A model generated the notes under the pieces. The model saw only the letters and a program-made list of their open reading frames with translations, was not told where the DNA came from and made no database searches. Positions 35,929 to 47,811 of a DNA stretch of 64,000 nucleotides are shown piece by piece. The position numbers were made by a program, and so were the translations under genes. Source of the stretch: Thamnaconus septentrionalis (lineage: Eukaryota > Chordata > Actinopteri > Tetraodontiformes > Monacanthidae); the NCBI GenBank assembly GCA_009823395.1, contig CM020501.1:22516861-22580860 (forward strand), written 5' to 3'. Position 1 is the first letter of the stretch, and each line of letters begins with the position of its first letter.

Positions 35929-37520
35929 TCAGAGGATGGTACAGTCATCGTTCCTCTCTGCCTGCTGCCGCTGCTGCTCTCGACGTCTCTGCCGTTCTCT
36001 TTCCTCTTGGCGTTCTCTTTCTGCTTGCCGTTCTCTCCTCTCTTCCTCCGAACGTCTCCTCATGTTTTCAAGGGCTTCAGCTCTCTCCTTCTCTTCTCTC
36101 CTCCTCTCCGCATCTCTCCTCTCTTGCTCTCTCCTCCTCTCCGCCTCCCATCTCCTCCTTTCCCTCTTCCACTCCTCCTCCTCCTCTCTTCTCTCCCTCT
36201 CTCTTTCGGCCTCGAGATGTTCGGCGAGTTTCCTCAGCCTCTCCTGGTTCGCCCTTTCCATTCTATCTCTCTCCCTCTGCATATTTTCCTCCTTCTCCCT
36301 CTGGATTCGCTTTTGCTCTGCCTCTGTCGCCCTCTCGGCCTCCCAGAGCATCTCGTTGGTGTAGTGGTTTCCTCCGTTTTTCATGACAATATTTTTGATC
36401 TTCTGGAGAAGCTCCTTGACCTGAGTGCGATCCTTGGACTTATTGCTGAAGACATGGAACTGGCCGTTGCATCTGGCCACCAGCTCTTGAAGTTCCAGAC
36501 TATCTTCCAAGAACTCCTCCATGGTGCCTTCAAGCAGGTCACCACCTGTGAAGAGGACCATGCTGTATCTGTCTGCTGCCTGGCCAAAGATTTCTTGGAT
36601 CTTCTGCACCGTCTGCTTCTCCTCATCAGTGAATCTTCCCAGCCTGATGACCACCAGGAATATGTGTGGTCCAGGAGAGGCGAAGGAGATGCACTTGGTC
36701 ATATCTTGGGAAGTTTTGTCCATGCCAAACCTGGTGTCAAACAGACCCGGGGTGTCGATAACAGACACCTTTTGTCCATCCACCACAGCTCTGCCCTTGG
36801 CACAGTCAACAGTCATGGACTTGGCAGCAAACTTGGATTCAAAGCATTGTCGTCCCAGAATGGTGTTCCCAGTGGCACTCTTCCCGTTCCCAGTCTTCCC
36901 CAGCATCACGATCCTCAGCTCGTGTTTTCCTGCACAGAAGAAGAAAAATAAATGTTAAAGAATTAAATCCAACTGATTAACACTCCTCACTGGCTACCAG
37001 AGGATTTGTGTTTTGATGAATAACTTCCATCCATCCATCCATCTTCAGGGTGGCGGGGGTCTGCTGGAGCCTATTCCAGGTGTCAAGGGGTGAAGGCAGG
37101 GTGACACCCTGGACAAGTTGCCATTTCATCACAGGGCCACATAGAAAGACAAGCAAACATACACCCATCCACACTCACACACACTACAGACAATCTAGAG
37201 TTCCCAGTTTGTCTCACATGCATGTTTTTGGACTGTGAGAGGAAGGCAGAACAACAAGAGAGAACCCACACAGACACAGGGAGAACATGCAAACTCCACA
37301 CAGAAAGGCTCCAGGTGACCCCTGGAATTGACCCCGCAACATACAGTACTTGCTGTGAGGTGACAGCACTGACCACTGTTGCGCTTGTTGAATAACTTCA
37401 ATAACTTTAATGTTGGCGAGACAAATAATATTATAATAATATTATTCAAAGCACATTTTACCTCAATATTCTTTCTTTATTTGACAGTCTTGTCTTACCG
37501 TAAATGTTGTCGCTGGTCAT
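35929..37520 (-). CDS. GIMAP/AIG1-type GTPase B1 with CaaX-like C-terminus
   Basis: Exons 37520-37499 (MTSDNIY) and 36929-35929 join in phase through GKHELRIVMLGKTGNG; 1023 nt, 340 residues. It has the P-loop GKTGNGKSATGN, DTPGLFDTRFG, GPHIFLVVIRLGRFTDEE and the TGGD block, then about 150 residues of Arg/Glu-rich coiled coil. The protein ends DDCTIL: the last four residues form a Cys-aliphatic-aliphatic-Leu box, the pattern recognised by geranylgeranyltransferase I, which would give a membrane anchor. A-type genes here do not have it. The single coding intron contains a SINE shared with B2, so that insertion predates the unit duplication. Confidence 0.9.
37022..37388 (-). repeat. tRNA-derived SINE in the B1 intron
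   Basis: On the minus strand it has a tRNA-like head near 37385 (cagtggtcagtgctgtcacc), the body with tgcatgttctccctgtgtct, and a gatggatggatgg tail near 37030. A near-identical copy sits at the same place in B2. Confidence 0.85.
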
Positions 37521-37523
37521 GTT

Positions 37524-37752
37524 TGGTCTCAGTCAAGGATTCTTCTGCCTCAACCTTTTGCTCACCTGCTTCAGTGCGACACTGGCATCAGAATGAAACT
37601 GGGTTTCTAATTCTAAGCGCCCCGTCATCCCCGCAGCTGCTCCTCCCTCTCTTCACTATCTACAAGAAATGGAAACTGGAACGTGTTGCCCCCTACTGGC
37701 GGCTGAAAAGTCCTGCAGTGGTGGCACAGACACACACGCACACACGCACATG

Positions 37753-37807
<55 letters not shown>

Positions 37808-37877
37808 CTAAATCCTCATGGATGAAACTTCCACTCACCTGATCTGACCTGGTCATGTAACTGAGAAGGAATTTGTC

Positions 37878-37916
<39 letters not shown>

Positions 37917-40120
37917 GAACATGCACTTAATCATGCCATCTGTCAGTGGGTTACTCCCAGACACAGAGAGCAACAATGTAAACTGAAAGGCAGAGGTTAC
38001 TCCATTTCCTGTACACTACGCAATATGTTAAACATTTCTCATGCATGTTCTGTAAACCATCACATCCTCCCTGGGACGGCCACTTGTACTCCCTTAAAAG
38101 GATATATGTGTATACATTAACATCCGTGTGTATAAAACTGTGATGCTGGAGCTGTATCTTTGGACTTGTTCACATCCGACCACACGACCTCCCTCGGGCA
38201 GACCTGGGTGCCCGATCTGGTGATGATGTTTTTACCTGGTATGCCGTATGTGGGGGTAAGTTAGGAAGATTCTAAGGGCCCGAGCCTGATAGGGGCCCCA
38301 AAACAATAGATACAGGGGCCCCAAATGGTAGGTGACTGACTGTCCACCCCCGTATCTGCATGGAGTGGTTCGGTCCCGTCAACAGCACAGCGCATGTGTC
38401 GCGCTACGGGAGGGACGGTTTAAGATAGCTGCCACGAACGTCAGTTACGTAACGCGGGGCCTGCTTCCTCAGCAACTGGCCCTATTGGGTCCCGGGCCCC
38501 TCAGCGCCCTCTGACGCTCCGCCAGTGGGTCAAACGACATATTAAGAACTTTTTAAAAAGTTGCAGAATTTCTTTGTGTGTTAAGCAGCCCTAAGTACGT
38601 CAATTAAAGACGTGCGTAATGTTTAGTGACTTGATGATTGCCGGCATTCTGTGCCGTTTATAGTGTGATCCATGTTGGTGACAATGTCGATTCTAATATG
38701 CTTTTGTTTAATCGACCTGGGTGACCGTGGTTTGCTTGTAAGATGCAGCTGATGAGGCTGCAGACTAACGGAGACAGGATGAGGACCATTAGTTAACTCT
38801 GGTGTGGAGATGTTTACATATTTTCCTGAGTTCCCACTTCGTTTGGAAGTCTTTCCAGTTTGTAGTCGGTGAAGTGTTTGTTTTTCATGCTGAGATCGAT
38901 TGTGGAGTGGAAGAAATTCCAATCTGCAAAGTTAATTTCGATCGATATGCACATGGGACGCGAGGTTTGACAGTAGGTTGAGAAGAGGCAGTGAACTAGG
39001 AGGCGCCACGCAAGCACAGAGCTGGACTTTGACCAAAGTCAAAGGAGGCAATTTGACTTGATTGAAAAAAATTGACACATTCTTGACGTTTGAAAGGTTT
39101 CAGTCTGGTCACGTTCTCTGGCTATTTTAAAATTTGGGCGAGTGTGATGAACTGAGTCTTTGCTGGATTGATCCATTTTAGTCTGAGTTTTCAGTGATAC
39201 TGGCTTAGATAAAAATTTGTCTGGGAGTATTTTAGCAGTGAGTTCAAGAGGGAAAGCTGCACGTTGGTAGAATTTATTTTTGATTCAAGACCAACAACCT
39301 AAAGACAAGAGAAGAATCTTTAAAAGAATTCAGGGACTTTAAAAACAAGTCAAATCAGTCTCATTGAAGTCTCATGAAGGTAAACAGTGGCTGATGAGTT
39401 TAAAGGGGAAACTGCCCTTCTTTGTCCCGCAGTATTTTACAGCATCGTGTAGTATTTGAATCTAGCCTCTTGTGAATTCACAGAAGATTTACATTAAAAA
39501 ACGTCCCCTACCTCAAACAGCAGGTGTATTTCTCTGCCCTCCTGCTTCTCCTGCTTCTCTACCCAAACCTCCTCCACCTCCTCCTGGCTTTGCTCTTCCT
39601 GCCCTGTCTCTCCTTCTGTGTGGAATGCTGACACTGCCACCTGGAGTCCAAGTGGAATTACTATTTGAACATCAGTCTTAATGTGAGTGATTATATCTTT
39701 AATCTACTTTGTCCTTGCAAGGTTTTAATTCTTCTTACTTTTGTTTGTGATTATGATTTATCAACATTGACATCCAGCATTTTTTGCTCCATTTCTAGTT
39801 TGCTCATATTTGCGCCGACTCTGAACTCCACCATTGGCCAGTGCTGGACTCACTCAAGAGTGTAGTTTATGGACAACTTGTGTTGGGTTTAAAATTAGAC
39901 AGATGACAACCAATAGAGTTCATGGGAGGGGTTTGGGCTCTGGGAGGGCATGGAGTTGTGGTGGATAAGCTATGGTTGTGGGCTCTCCTGTGTGTGCTCG
40001 AGACATTTTTTAAATAACATTGAAAGAATAGAGCCATAACATGGCCTGCTTTAATAAGTTCATATACTCCCTCATAGAATATTTGTAATTAATTTTCTGT
40101 GCGTTTTCAACCCTGACAAT
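37524..40120. other. Spacer between GIMAP units
   Basis: Contains the edge of unit 1, a (CA)n tract (37725-37805) and a (TA)n tract (37880-37914). The rest, 37920-39800, is unique-looking sequence in which I see no exon. A block at 39840-39960 matches 32222-32340 of unit 1 (gtttatggacaacttgtgtt). Confidence 0.55.
37725..37914. repeat. (CA)n and (TA)n microsatellites at the end of unit 1
   Basis: An interrupted CA tract at 37725-37805 begins exactly where similarity to unit 2 ends. A TA tract follows at 37880-37914. Confidence 0.9.
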
Positions 40121-40510
40121 ATTTTTTTTTCATGTTCTGTAAAAACGACAGAAAACATCACAACACGTGGAAAGTAAATGTAGGCAGTTTTTATTCTCAA
40201 ACTAGAGCTACTAGTTTGCAGCCTCTCACTAATTGAAACAAAACCAAACTTCAGCCAAAAACAGTCGAGGAGACCTCCAAATGTTGTCAAAGGGAAATCT
40301 TTATTTCAAATACTGTTTACACACACTGGACACAAAGCCTTTGTCTGAGCATAACAAAGACAAAAGAATAACAAAGGAACTCGAGATGGCAGCATGACAC
40401 TTTGGAACAGGTGATGTCTCACAAGAAAATGATATCGAATAGAGTAAATTTTAATGTTGCTCTTCCACTGGGAGGATCAGTGGCTTTTAAACTGGCAAAC
40501 TTAACAATTA

Positions 40511-42221
40511 CTAATGTTTAAAAAAAGATGCGATTCCCATTGCCAGTGATTTTATTCCGCCGAGAATTTGTTCTCCAGCTTTTACAATGTGATATAATGG
40601 ATTAAACTCTTCAGCCTCCTGTCGGGCCTCTTCCTCTTGTCTGGTGTTGAACCTCCTCCTTTCGTCGTTCAGCTCTCTATCGAAATTTTCTTTCATTGTA
40701 TTCATTGTTTCTTTTATTTCTCTTTGTTTGTCCTCTCTCTCCCTCCTTCTCTCTTCATTTCTTTCCTCCATCTCTTTCCTTCTCTCCTCATTCATCTCCT
40801 CTCTCTCCTTTTTCCTCTCCTTCTCTCTCTCTTTCCTCTCTTTCTTTCTCTCAGCTTCAAATTTCCTCTGCATTTCCTCCATGTCTTTCTGGTATTTATT
40901 CTGAAGCTCCATCTCCATTTTCTCTCTTTCTCTTCGTATTTTTCCCTCCTTCTCCTTTAGAATGAGTTGTTTCTTCTCCTCTATTGCCTTCTCGGCCTCC
41001 TGGAACATCTCGCTAGTATAGTGGCTTCCACCGTTTTTCTGGGCAATATCTCTGATCTTCTGGAGAAGCTCCTTGACCTGAGTGCGATCCTTGGACTTAT
41101 TGTTGAAAACATGGAACTGGCCATTACATCTGGTCACGAGCTCTTGAAGGCTTGGACTACCTCTCAAGAACTCCTCCATGGTGCCTTCAAGCTGGTCACC
41201 ACCTGTGAAGAGGACCATGCTGTATCTGTCTGCTGACTGGCCAAAGATTTCTTGGATCTTCTGCACCGTCTGCTTCTCCTCTTCAGTGAATCTTCCCAGC
41301 CTGATGACCACCAGGAATATGTGTGGTCCAGGGGAGGTGTAGGAGATGCACTGGGTGATATCTTGAGAGGTTTTGTCCATGCCAAACCTGGTGTCAAACA
41401 GACCTGGAGTGTCGATCACGACAACCTTTTGTCCGTCCACTGCAGTGCTGCCCTTGGCACAGTCGACAGTCATGGACTCGGCGGCAAACTTGGATTCAAA
41501 GCAGTGTCGGCCCAGAATGGTGTTCCCGGTGGCACTCTTCCCAATCCCAGTCTTCCCCACCATCACTATCCTCACCACCTCGTTGTTTGTAATGGTGGAT
41601 CCTGCAGAGAGGGATAGAAGATAGAGACTTTAGACTTTAGACTTTAGACTTTCTTTATTGTCATTGAGAAAAAGAAGCACAGCAGTGATTCCTTCCACAA
41701 CGAAATGTCATTGCCCGGTTCATGAGTACAGCAATGTATCTTACAATCTATGTACAAACTGAGATAACGAGGTGGTGGAATATAAACAGAATAAACAGAA
41801 TAAATAATGCAGGTGGTGGGGTATGTAGGCTGTATAGTATGGACAAATATAGACAATATAAACAGTATAATGGCGACTTTGGACTGTATGGTCCACAGTC
41901 GCCGGAGTGGATCAGTGGAAAATACTGGCTAGAGTCTGATCTGAGTTTTGCCCTCTTCAAAACTGTAAAATACTGAGGAACTGGGGAGTTTAAAAAAAAA
42001 AATTCTCCCGTTGTTTCTGGATCTAAGACCACCTGGCTGTCCTATGTATTTTTCTCTCTTTGACTTTCTATTAAGGGCCTCCCCGCAGGCTGCACCTGTC
42101 ACTCTAAAATATATCTTTGAAACTTACATTTAAATTTGTTGTCCTTTAGAACAACTGGGAAGGTTATTTGAGACTTACCAAAGCTGTCAGCCACGTTCAG
42201 GATGTTAGAATTTGCCTCCAT
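40511..42221 (-). CDS. GIMAP/AIG1-type GTPase A2
   Basis: Exons 42221-42179 (MEANSNILNVADSF) and 41601-40511; 1134 nt, 377 residues. Motifs match A1: P-loop GKTGIGKSATGN, DTPGLFDTRFG, GPHIFLVVIRLGRFTEEE and TGGD, followed by a long coiled coil of Glu, Arg, Lys and Met. This copy keeps the complete C-terminus GEQILGGIKSLAMGIASFFK, a short hydrophobic/amphipathic end that could contact membrane. It is the better reference for the A-type pair. GIMAP membership is clear; orthology to a numbered mammalian GIMAP is not. Confidence 0.9.
41627..41970. repeat. Interspersed repeat in the A2 intron
   Basis: The same repeat as at 27834-28265, with repeated actttag at the start and about 90 internal bases missing. 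Confidence 0.6.
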
Positions 42222-43094
42222 GTTGATGTTGAAAGAGAGAGGGAACACGCAGACTGGAGCTCAAGTCAATACAAGGATGTAAAGACACTCCTTTTCTCTT
42301 TTCATGCAGCAAACCCCTCCTACTGGTGCAGGTACAGCCTTTCCCTCAATGACGATAAGATACAAACAAATCAACCACTGTACACTCAAACAGACACCGC
42401 CTCGCCCAAACTGATTTGCTCTCTCTTTCTATTTCCTATAACAGCAGCCTATTGAACACTCGCCCCTCCCCTGTGTGCTTACAGGAATTGACACCATCTA
42501 CAGTAAACCACATGAACTCCCTAACAGCATTAGATACTTGGTGCTTTCATTATGAGTGTCTGCAGGTCTCTTCCACATCTCATTATATCCAAGTGTGCTC
42601 ACCTTGAATTAGCTGTTGAGCAGCTAATTCAACATTATTGTGCCAGATTGGTCTGTAATGTTACCAGTGATGTTTATTCTAATAAAAAGAACCATACTGT
42701 GCAACTATGGCAGCCCAGCATGCTATGATCAGTAGATGTATTATTGAGTCAGTGAAAGATGCATTTTGGTCAGTGTGCCCCCCTCACCCACCCAGTTTTC
42801 AGTTTTCCTTATTTGAACCAAGGCTGGAAAGACAAAAAGTGTTGTTTGGATGTATTAATTTTCACTTTATTTTTAGCGCACAAACAAAGTTAAAGTTCCA
42901 AAAGAATCATGACGTTCCTGAGCCTGTGAATTTGTGAAGGTGCAGTGAGCAGCAGCAGCGCCGCATTTCTTGTGTTGTAGCCCCACAACCAAACAGGGAG
43001 CCAGTGGGAAGCAGTTTAACTGCCTGTGGTCCGACCTGGTTGGGAGTCAAACTCAACAACCTCCCAGACCCAGGGCAGAGTGACACTCTAAAAT

Positions 43095-43195
43095 AAAGAG
43101 AAAGATAATCATGCAGGAGCTCTTGAAGTTTCAGACTACCTTCCTAAAACTCCTCCATGGTGCCTGCAAGTTTGTCACCTCTCGTGAAGAGACGT
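43095..43195 (-). pseudogene. Remnant of GIMAP pseudogene C in unit 2
   Basis: About 100 bases equivalent to 33411-33490 (atgcaggagctcttgaagtt, ctcctccatggtgcctg), cut at the deletion junction. No coding value. Confidence 0.75.
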
Positions 43196-44389
43196 GACGA
43201 TCTGTTGTCCAATCAAGTCGTGGCTTATTTTGGTATTAAATAGTCCTGCTATTCTGTGGCTTACACAGACAAAGCTGTTTTTAAAAAGAAAAACAAAACA
43301 ACTTACCTATGCTGCTACGATTGCTTCATTTTCTCTTCTTATGAAAGGCAGCCTGTTAAAACTTAACCAGGACGTTCACTGTCCATGTCTCTGTTATCTG
43401 GCATCAATTCCCATAAACCACGCGGCTTTCTCTGCAACAGTTCCTGCTTATCGCAGCCGCAGCCAGATTAATTTCTTCCTTGACAATTGTGCTGTTGTCG
43501 TTCGTGCTGCATTCTCCAGTGAGACTGAAGGTGAAGTTGTATCTCTCCTTTTTATGTCTGTGCGGTGGTGTATTGAGCAAGTGATGATGTGGAAGTGTCT
43601 TCTTTGGACAGCAGCAGCCAGCCCAACGTCAGCAGAAAGACGAATGGATGGTTGAGGGTTTTCATTCTCAGCAGTCTCACTTTTTTTTTTAAACATGGTC
43701 CTAGGAAATCAACAATGGTTGCACAATGTCACTGGCTTCGGGTTCGTGCCCTTGTCTGTGAACTGTTGTGGAACGTTTTTACATGACTGTGGTGTGAGTG
43801 AAAGGATGCCTCTGGACCCTGGCTGATGAAGACGCAAGCGTTTCATCTCAGGAGAAGAACAATTTATAGTCTTTTATACCATGACATGAACATTAACGTG
43901 ATGAATAAACATGAGCATATAATGAGCAGATACATATGTGATTTGTTGAACACCTCCCCAACCATATTTGGATGAGCTCCATACACAGTGTAGACAGGCA
44001 AAAGATATAAACCCAATCTGGGCTACTTGACACCTTCCCCAATCTGTCTGGTTAGTTTGATCCCAGAACCTCACTCAGCCCGACTTTATGTGGGTGGATC
44101 GCCACCTTGCGTGCTCACAGAGGAAAAAGGCCCTGTTTAAGCATGAGAGGATGCATCTATGGAAGGTTTGCTCATCTACAGGAAATGTCCCTAAGAGTGC
44201 AGTTGTCATAGATCACATGGTTCAGTAATATTTTTTTCCACCCCAGAACCAAGACTTTTTCAATCAGAATTTCTGGAAGCTAAAGAAATTACTGAAAAAA
44301 CAAAACAAGGAGCAAGAGAATGCTTTAATGGTTCAGTCTTGATCTGCGTTTAATGTTATACAACAATCAGAGATGGAATTGAGAGGGAC

Positions 44390-45990
44390 TCAGAGGATGG
44401 TACAGTCATCATTACTCTCTGCCTGCTGCCGCTGCTGCTCTCGACGTCTCTGCCGTTCTCTTTCCTCTTGGCGTTCTCTTTCTGCTTGGCGTTCTCTTTC
44501 TGCTCTCCTCTCTTCCTCCAAACGTCTCCTCATGTTTTCAAGGGCTTCAGCTCTCTCCTTCTCTTCTCTCCTCCTCTCCGCATCTCTCCTCTCTTGCTCT
44601 CTCCTCCTCTCCGCCTCCCATCTCCTCCTTTCCCTCTTCCACTCCTCCTCCTCCTCTCTTCTCTCCCTCTCTCTCTCGGCCTTGCGATGTTCGGCGAGTT
44701 TCCTCAGCCTCTCCTGGTTCGCCCTTTCCATTCTATCTCTCTCCCTCTGCATATTTTCCTGCTTCTCCCTCTGGATTCGCTTTTGCTCTGCCTCTGTCGC
44801 CCTCTCGGCCTCCCAGAGCATCTCGTTGGTGTAGTGGTTTCCTCCGTTTTTCTTGACAATATTTTTGATCTTCTGGAGAAGCTCCTTGACCTGAGTGCGA
44901 TCCTTGGACTTATTGCTGAAGACGTGGAACTGGCCGTTGCATCTGGCCACCAGCTCTTGAAGTTCCAGACTATCTTCCAAGAACTCCTCCATGGTGCCTT
45001 CAAGCAGGTCACCACCTGTGAAGAGGACCATGCTATATCTGTCTGCTGCCTGGCCAAAGATTTCTTGGATCTTCTGCACCGTCTGCTTCTCCTCATCAGT
45101 GAATCTTCCCAGCCTGATGACCACCAGGAATATGTGTGGTCCAGGAGAGGCGTAGGAGATGCACTTGGTCATATCTTGGGAAGTTTTGTCCATGCCAAAC
45201 CTGGTGTCAAACAGACCCGGGGTGTCGATAACAGACACCTTTTGTCCATCCACCACAGCTCTGCCCTTGGCACAGTCGACAGTCATGGACTTGGCAGCAA
45301 ACTTGGATTCAAAGCATTGTCCTCCCAGAATGGTGTTCCCAGTGGCACTCTTCCCGTTCCCAGTCTTCCCCAGCATCACGATCCTCAGCTCGTGTTTTCC
45401 TGCACAGAAGAAGAAAAATAAATGTTAAAGAATTAAATCCAACTGATTAACACTCCTCACTGGCTACCAGAGGATTTGTGTTTTGATGAATAACTTCCAT
45501 CCATCCATCCATCTTCAGGGTGGCGGGGGTCTGCTGGAGCCTATTCCAGGTGTCAAGGGGTGAAGGCAGGGTGACACCCTGGACAAGTTGCCATTTCATC
45601 ACAGGGCCACATAGAAAGACAAGCAAACATACACCCATCCACACTCACACACACTACAGACAATCTAGAGTTCCCAGTTTGTCTCACATGCATGTTTTTG
45701 GACTGTGAGAGGAAGGCAGAACAACAACAGAGAACCCACACAGACACAGGGAGAACATGCAAACTCCACACAGAAAGGCTCCAGGTGACCCCTGGAATTG
45801 ACCCCGCAACATACAGTACTTGCTGTGAGGTGACAGCACTGACCACTGTTGCGCTTGTTGAATAACTTCAATAACTTTAATGTTGGCGAGACAAATAATA
45901 TTATAATAATATTATTCAAAGCACATTTTACCTCAATATTCTTTCTTTATTTGACAGTCTTGTCTTACCGTAAATGTTGTCGCTGGTCAT
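44390..45990 (-). CDS. GIMAP/AIG1-type GTPase B2 with CaaX-like C-terminus
   Basis: Exons 45990-45969 (MTSDNIY) and 45399-44390; 1032 nt, 343 residues. Nearly identical to B1, with the same P-loop, DTPG, TGGD and charged coiled coil. It has three extra residues in the Glu/Arg repeat near the end (region 44480-44515) and a few substitutions, such as GGQ for GRQ after NTIL. It also ends DDCTIL, so the CaaX-like box is conserved between the copies. High identity extends through the intron and both flanks, which points to a recent duplication. Confidence 0.9.
45492..45858 (-). repeat. tRNA-derived SINE in the B2 intron
   Basis: Copy of the SINE at 37022-37388, at the same intron position and with almost the same sequence. 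Confidence 0.85.
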
Positions 45991-47035
45991 GTTTGGTCTC
46001 AGTCAAGGATTCTTCTGCCTCAACCTTTTGCTCACCTGCTTCAGTGCGACACTGGCATCAGAATGAAACTGAGTTTCTAATTCTAAGCGCCCCGTCATCC
46101 CCGCAGCTGCTCCTCCCTCTCTTCACTATCTACAAGAAATGGAAACTCGTTGCCCCCTACTGGCGGCTGAAAAGTCCTGCAGCGGTGGAGCCGAGTGAGA
46201 GGTAACCTATTAACGATAACACGACTGTGACTTCACTCTGAAAGTCTTAAGTCTCGCCAGCAAATGAAGACCAAATGAAGACCACAAGCACAACATTTTT
46301 GCACAACCAAGATTTTATTTATTTATTTTTTAAATCGTCGTATTATTGCACTCACTCTCTACTTGTATCGAAGAAGAGGACAAAAAATAAATAAATAAAT
46401 AACGAAAATGAAGCGACAACATTGGCTCAGCATCGGAGACGATGGGATGAGAGTTTTCCTTCACGCTGCCGTAACGTTCACACACAGTGTGGAATGAGAT
46501 GAGCTGCACAGTAAATGTCCACACCCTTCAACAGTGTCATCACACCGCATATGTTAATACATAAAATACATGTGTCATTAAAGAAAATAACAGTTTCACA
46601 TATTTAAAAAAAAAAAAAAACACCTGCAAAGTGCTCCAAACTGCAGTGCAAATAAATAAATAGATAAAATAAATTAGACAGTAGGACACTTCTTCTGTTT
46701 GTCTACTACTTTCTCTCTCTCACTCACTCACTCACCCACCCACGCACACACGCACACACACACACGCAACCTATGGGTCGAGTGCCATAAAAATTGTAGA
46801 AATAAGTTTGCTTTATTTCATATCATTAGATCAGGTCAGTTAAGTTGTGGATCAATCTAAAACCCTGCAGACTCGCTGTGTTTGCTCCCAGTAAACATGC
46901 CCCTCCCCCTCACTGCCCCTTTTATTGACTGGGGGTATTTAAAAAAATATTATAGCACATCGTTGAAGCTGTGCACGTCCAGCACTTTCGTAACCACTTA
47001 GAATTTTGGATGCTTAAATATCGTAGCATGCATTG

Positions 47036-47036
47036 T

Positions 47037-47091
<55 letters not shown>
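47036..47091. repeat. (GT)n microsatellite
   Basis: GT dinucleotide tract of about 55 bases in the presumed tesk1 3' UTR. Confidence 0.95.
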
Positions 47092-47313
47092 GACACTTCC
47101 TCTCAAACAAATCAATTAGACAATGCGATCATGGACTTTTTAACCTACGACCACAAAAACCCGGGACATTAAACACTACAATCAGTTAGTCAGTCCCCTG
47201 TGATCCTTTTACTGCTCAGCGCTGCAACATTGAGAGCCTTCTGCAGGAAAAAAAAAACACCAAGTTTAGGTCAAAGATTAAAACCACAACTGTAGTTGAT
47301 GCGCTAAATTGGC

Positions 47314-47349
<36 letters not shown>

Positions 47350-47429
47350 TGTTAATCCTCATGGATTTCATCCATCCTTGTCAGTCAGACCAGCTGCTCT
47401 GTTTGGATGAATTATTGAACAGGGTTCAC

Positions 47430-47700
47430 ACCTGGTCATACCTGATCAGATTTGGTCACACCTGGTCACACCTAGTCTTCCCTGGTCTTGACCTGGTCAC
47501 ACCTGGTGTCGCCTGGCCACACCTGGTCTAACCTGATCTGACCTGGTCACACCTGGTCACACTTGATCTGACCTGGTCACACCTGGTCTCTCACCTGATC
47601 TGACCTGGTCTCACCCCTGGTCATACCTGGTCACACCAGGTCCCACCTGGTCTCACCTGATGTGATCTGATCAGATCTGATCTGGTCACACCTGGTCTCA
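47430..47700. repeat. Degenerate ACCTGGTCAC minisatellite
   Basis: About 25 imperfect head-to-tail copies of a roughly 10-base unit, acctggtcac, with variants such as acctgatctg and acctggtctc. It lies between the tesk1 stop and its likely polyadenylation region. Confidence 0.9.
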
Positions 47701-47811
47701 CCCTCACTACGTTCGACCCCCTGCACAGAACCAACGGTGCTTTACACTGGAGCCCTTACTATTAGTCGGCAGAGCATTTTTCACTCGGTGCTGGTTGTGC
47801 GGGGTTCGGGG

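Larger units (their letters stand above)
26330..37723. repeat. GIMAP tandem unit 1
   Basis: The left unit of a segmental duplication. Its order of A-type GIMAP gene, relics and B-type gene, together with the flanks, is repeated at 40120-46188. The match stops abruptly at aagtcctgcag-ggtgg (about 37723 here and 46188 there). This unit is longer because of extra sequence at 28960-32740 and because unit 2 lost the equivalent of 33490-34915. Confidence 0.85.
40120..46188. repeat. GIMAP tandem unit 2
   Basis: The right unit of the duplication, with genes A2 and B2 and a remnant of relic C at 43095-43195. It lacks the LINE/Tc1 nest. It also has a deletion whose junction near 43195 joins sequence equivalent to 33490 directly to the equivalent of 34915. 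A block of about 190 bp at 43452-43640 is present here but missing from unit 1 (near 35172). Confidence 0.85.
46190..47811. other. tesk1 3' UTR and downstream spacer
   Basis: Downstream of the tesk1 stop (minus strand). It contains a minisatellite (47430-47700), a (CA)n tract (47313-47340), a (GT)n tract (47036-47091) and, at 46314-46319, an AATAAA on the minus strand that could end a long 3' UTR. No exon on the plus strand is supported. Confidence 0.5.

Noticed and set aside
35905..36951. 348-codon plus-strand open frame rich in Ser, Leu and Pro
   Set aside because: It is the antisense shadow of the GIMAP B1 coiled coil; Glu/Arg-rich codons read backwards give Leu/Ser.
44468..45421. 317-codon plus-strand open frame
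   Set aside because: Antisense shadow of GIMAP B2, for the same reason.
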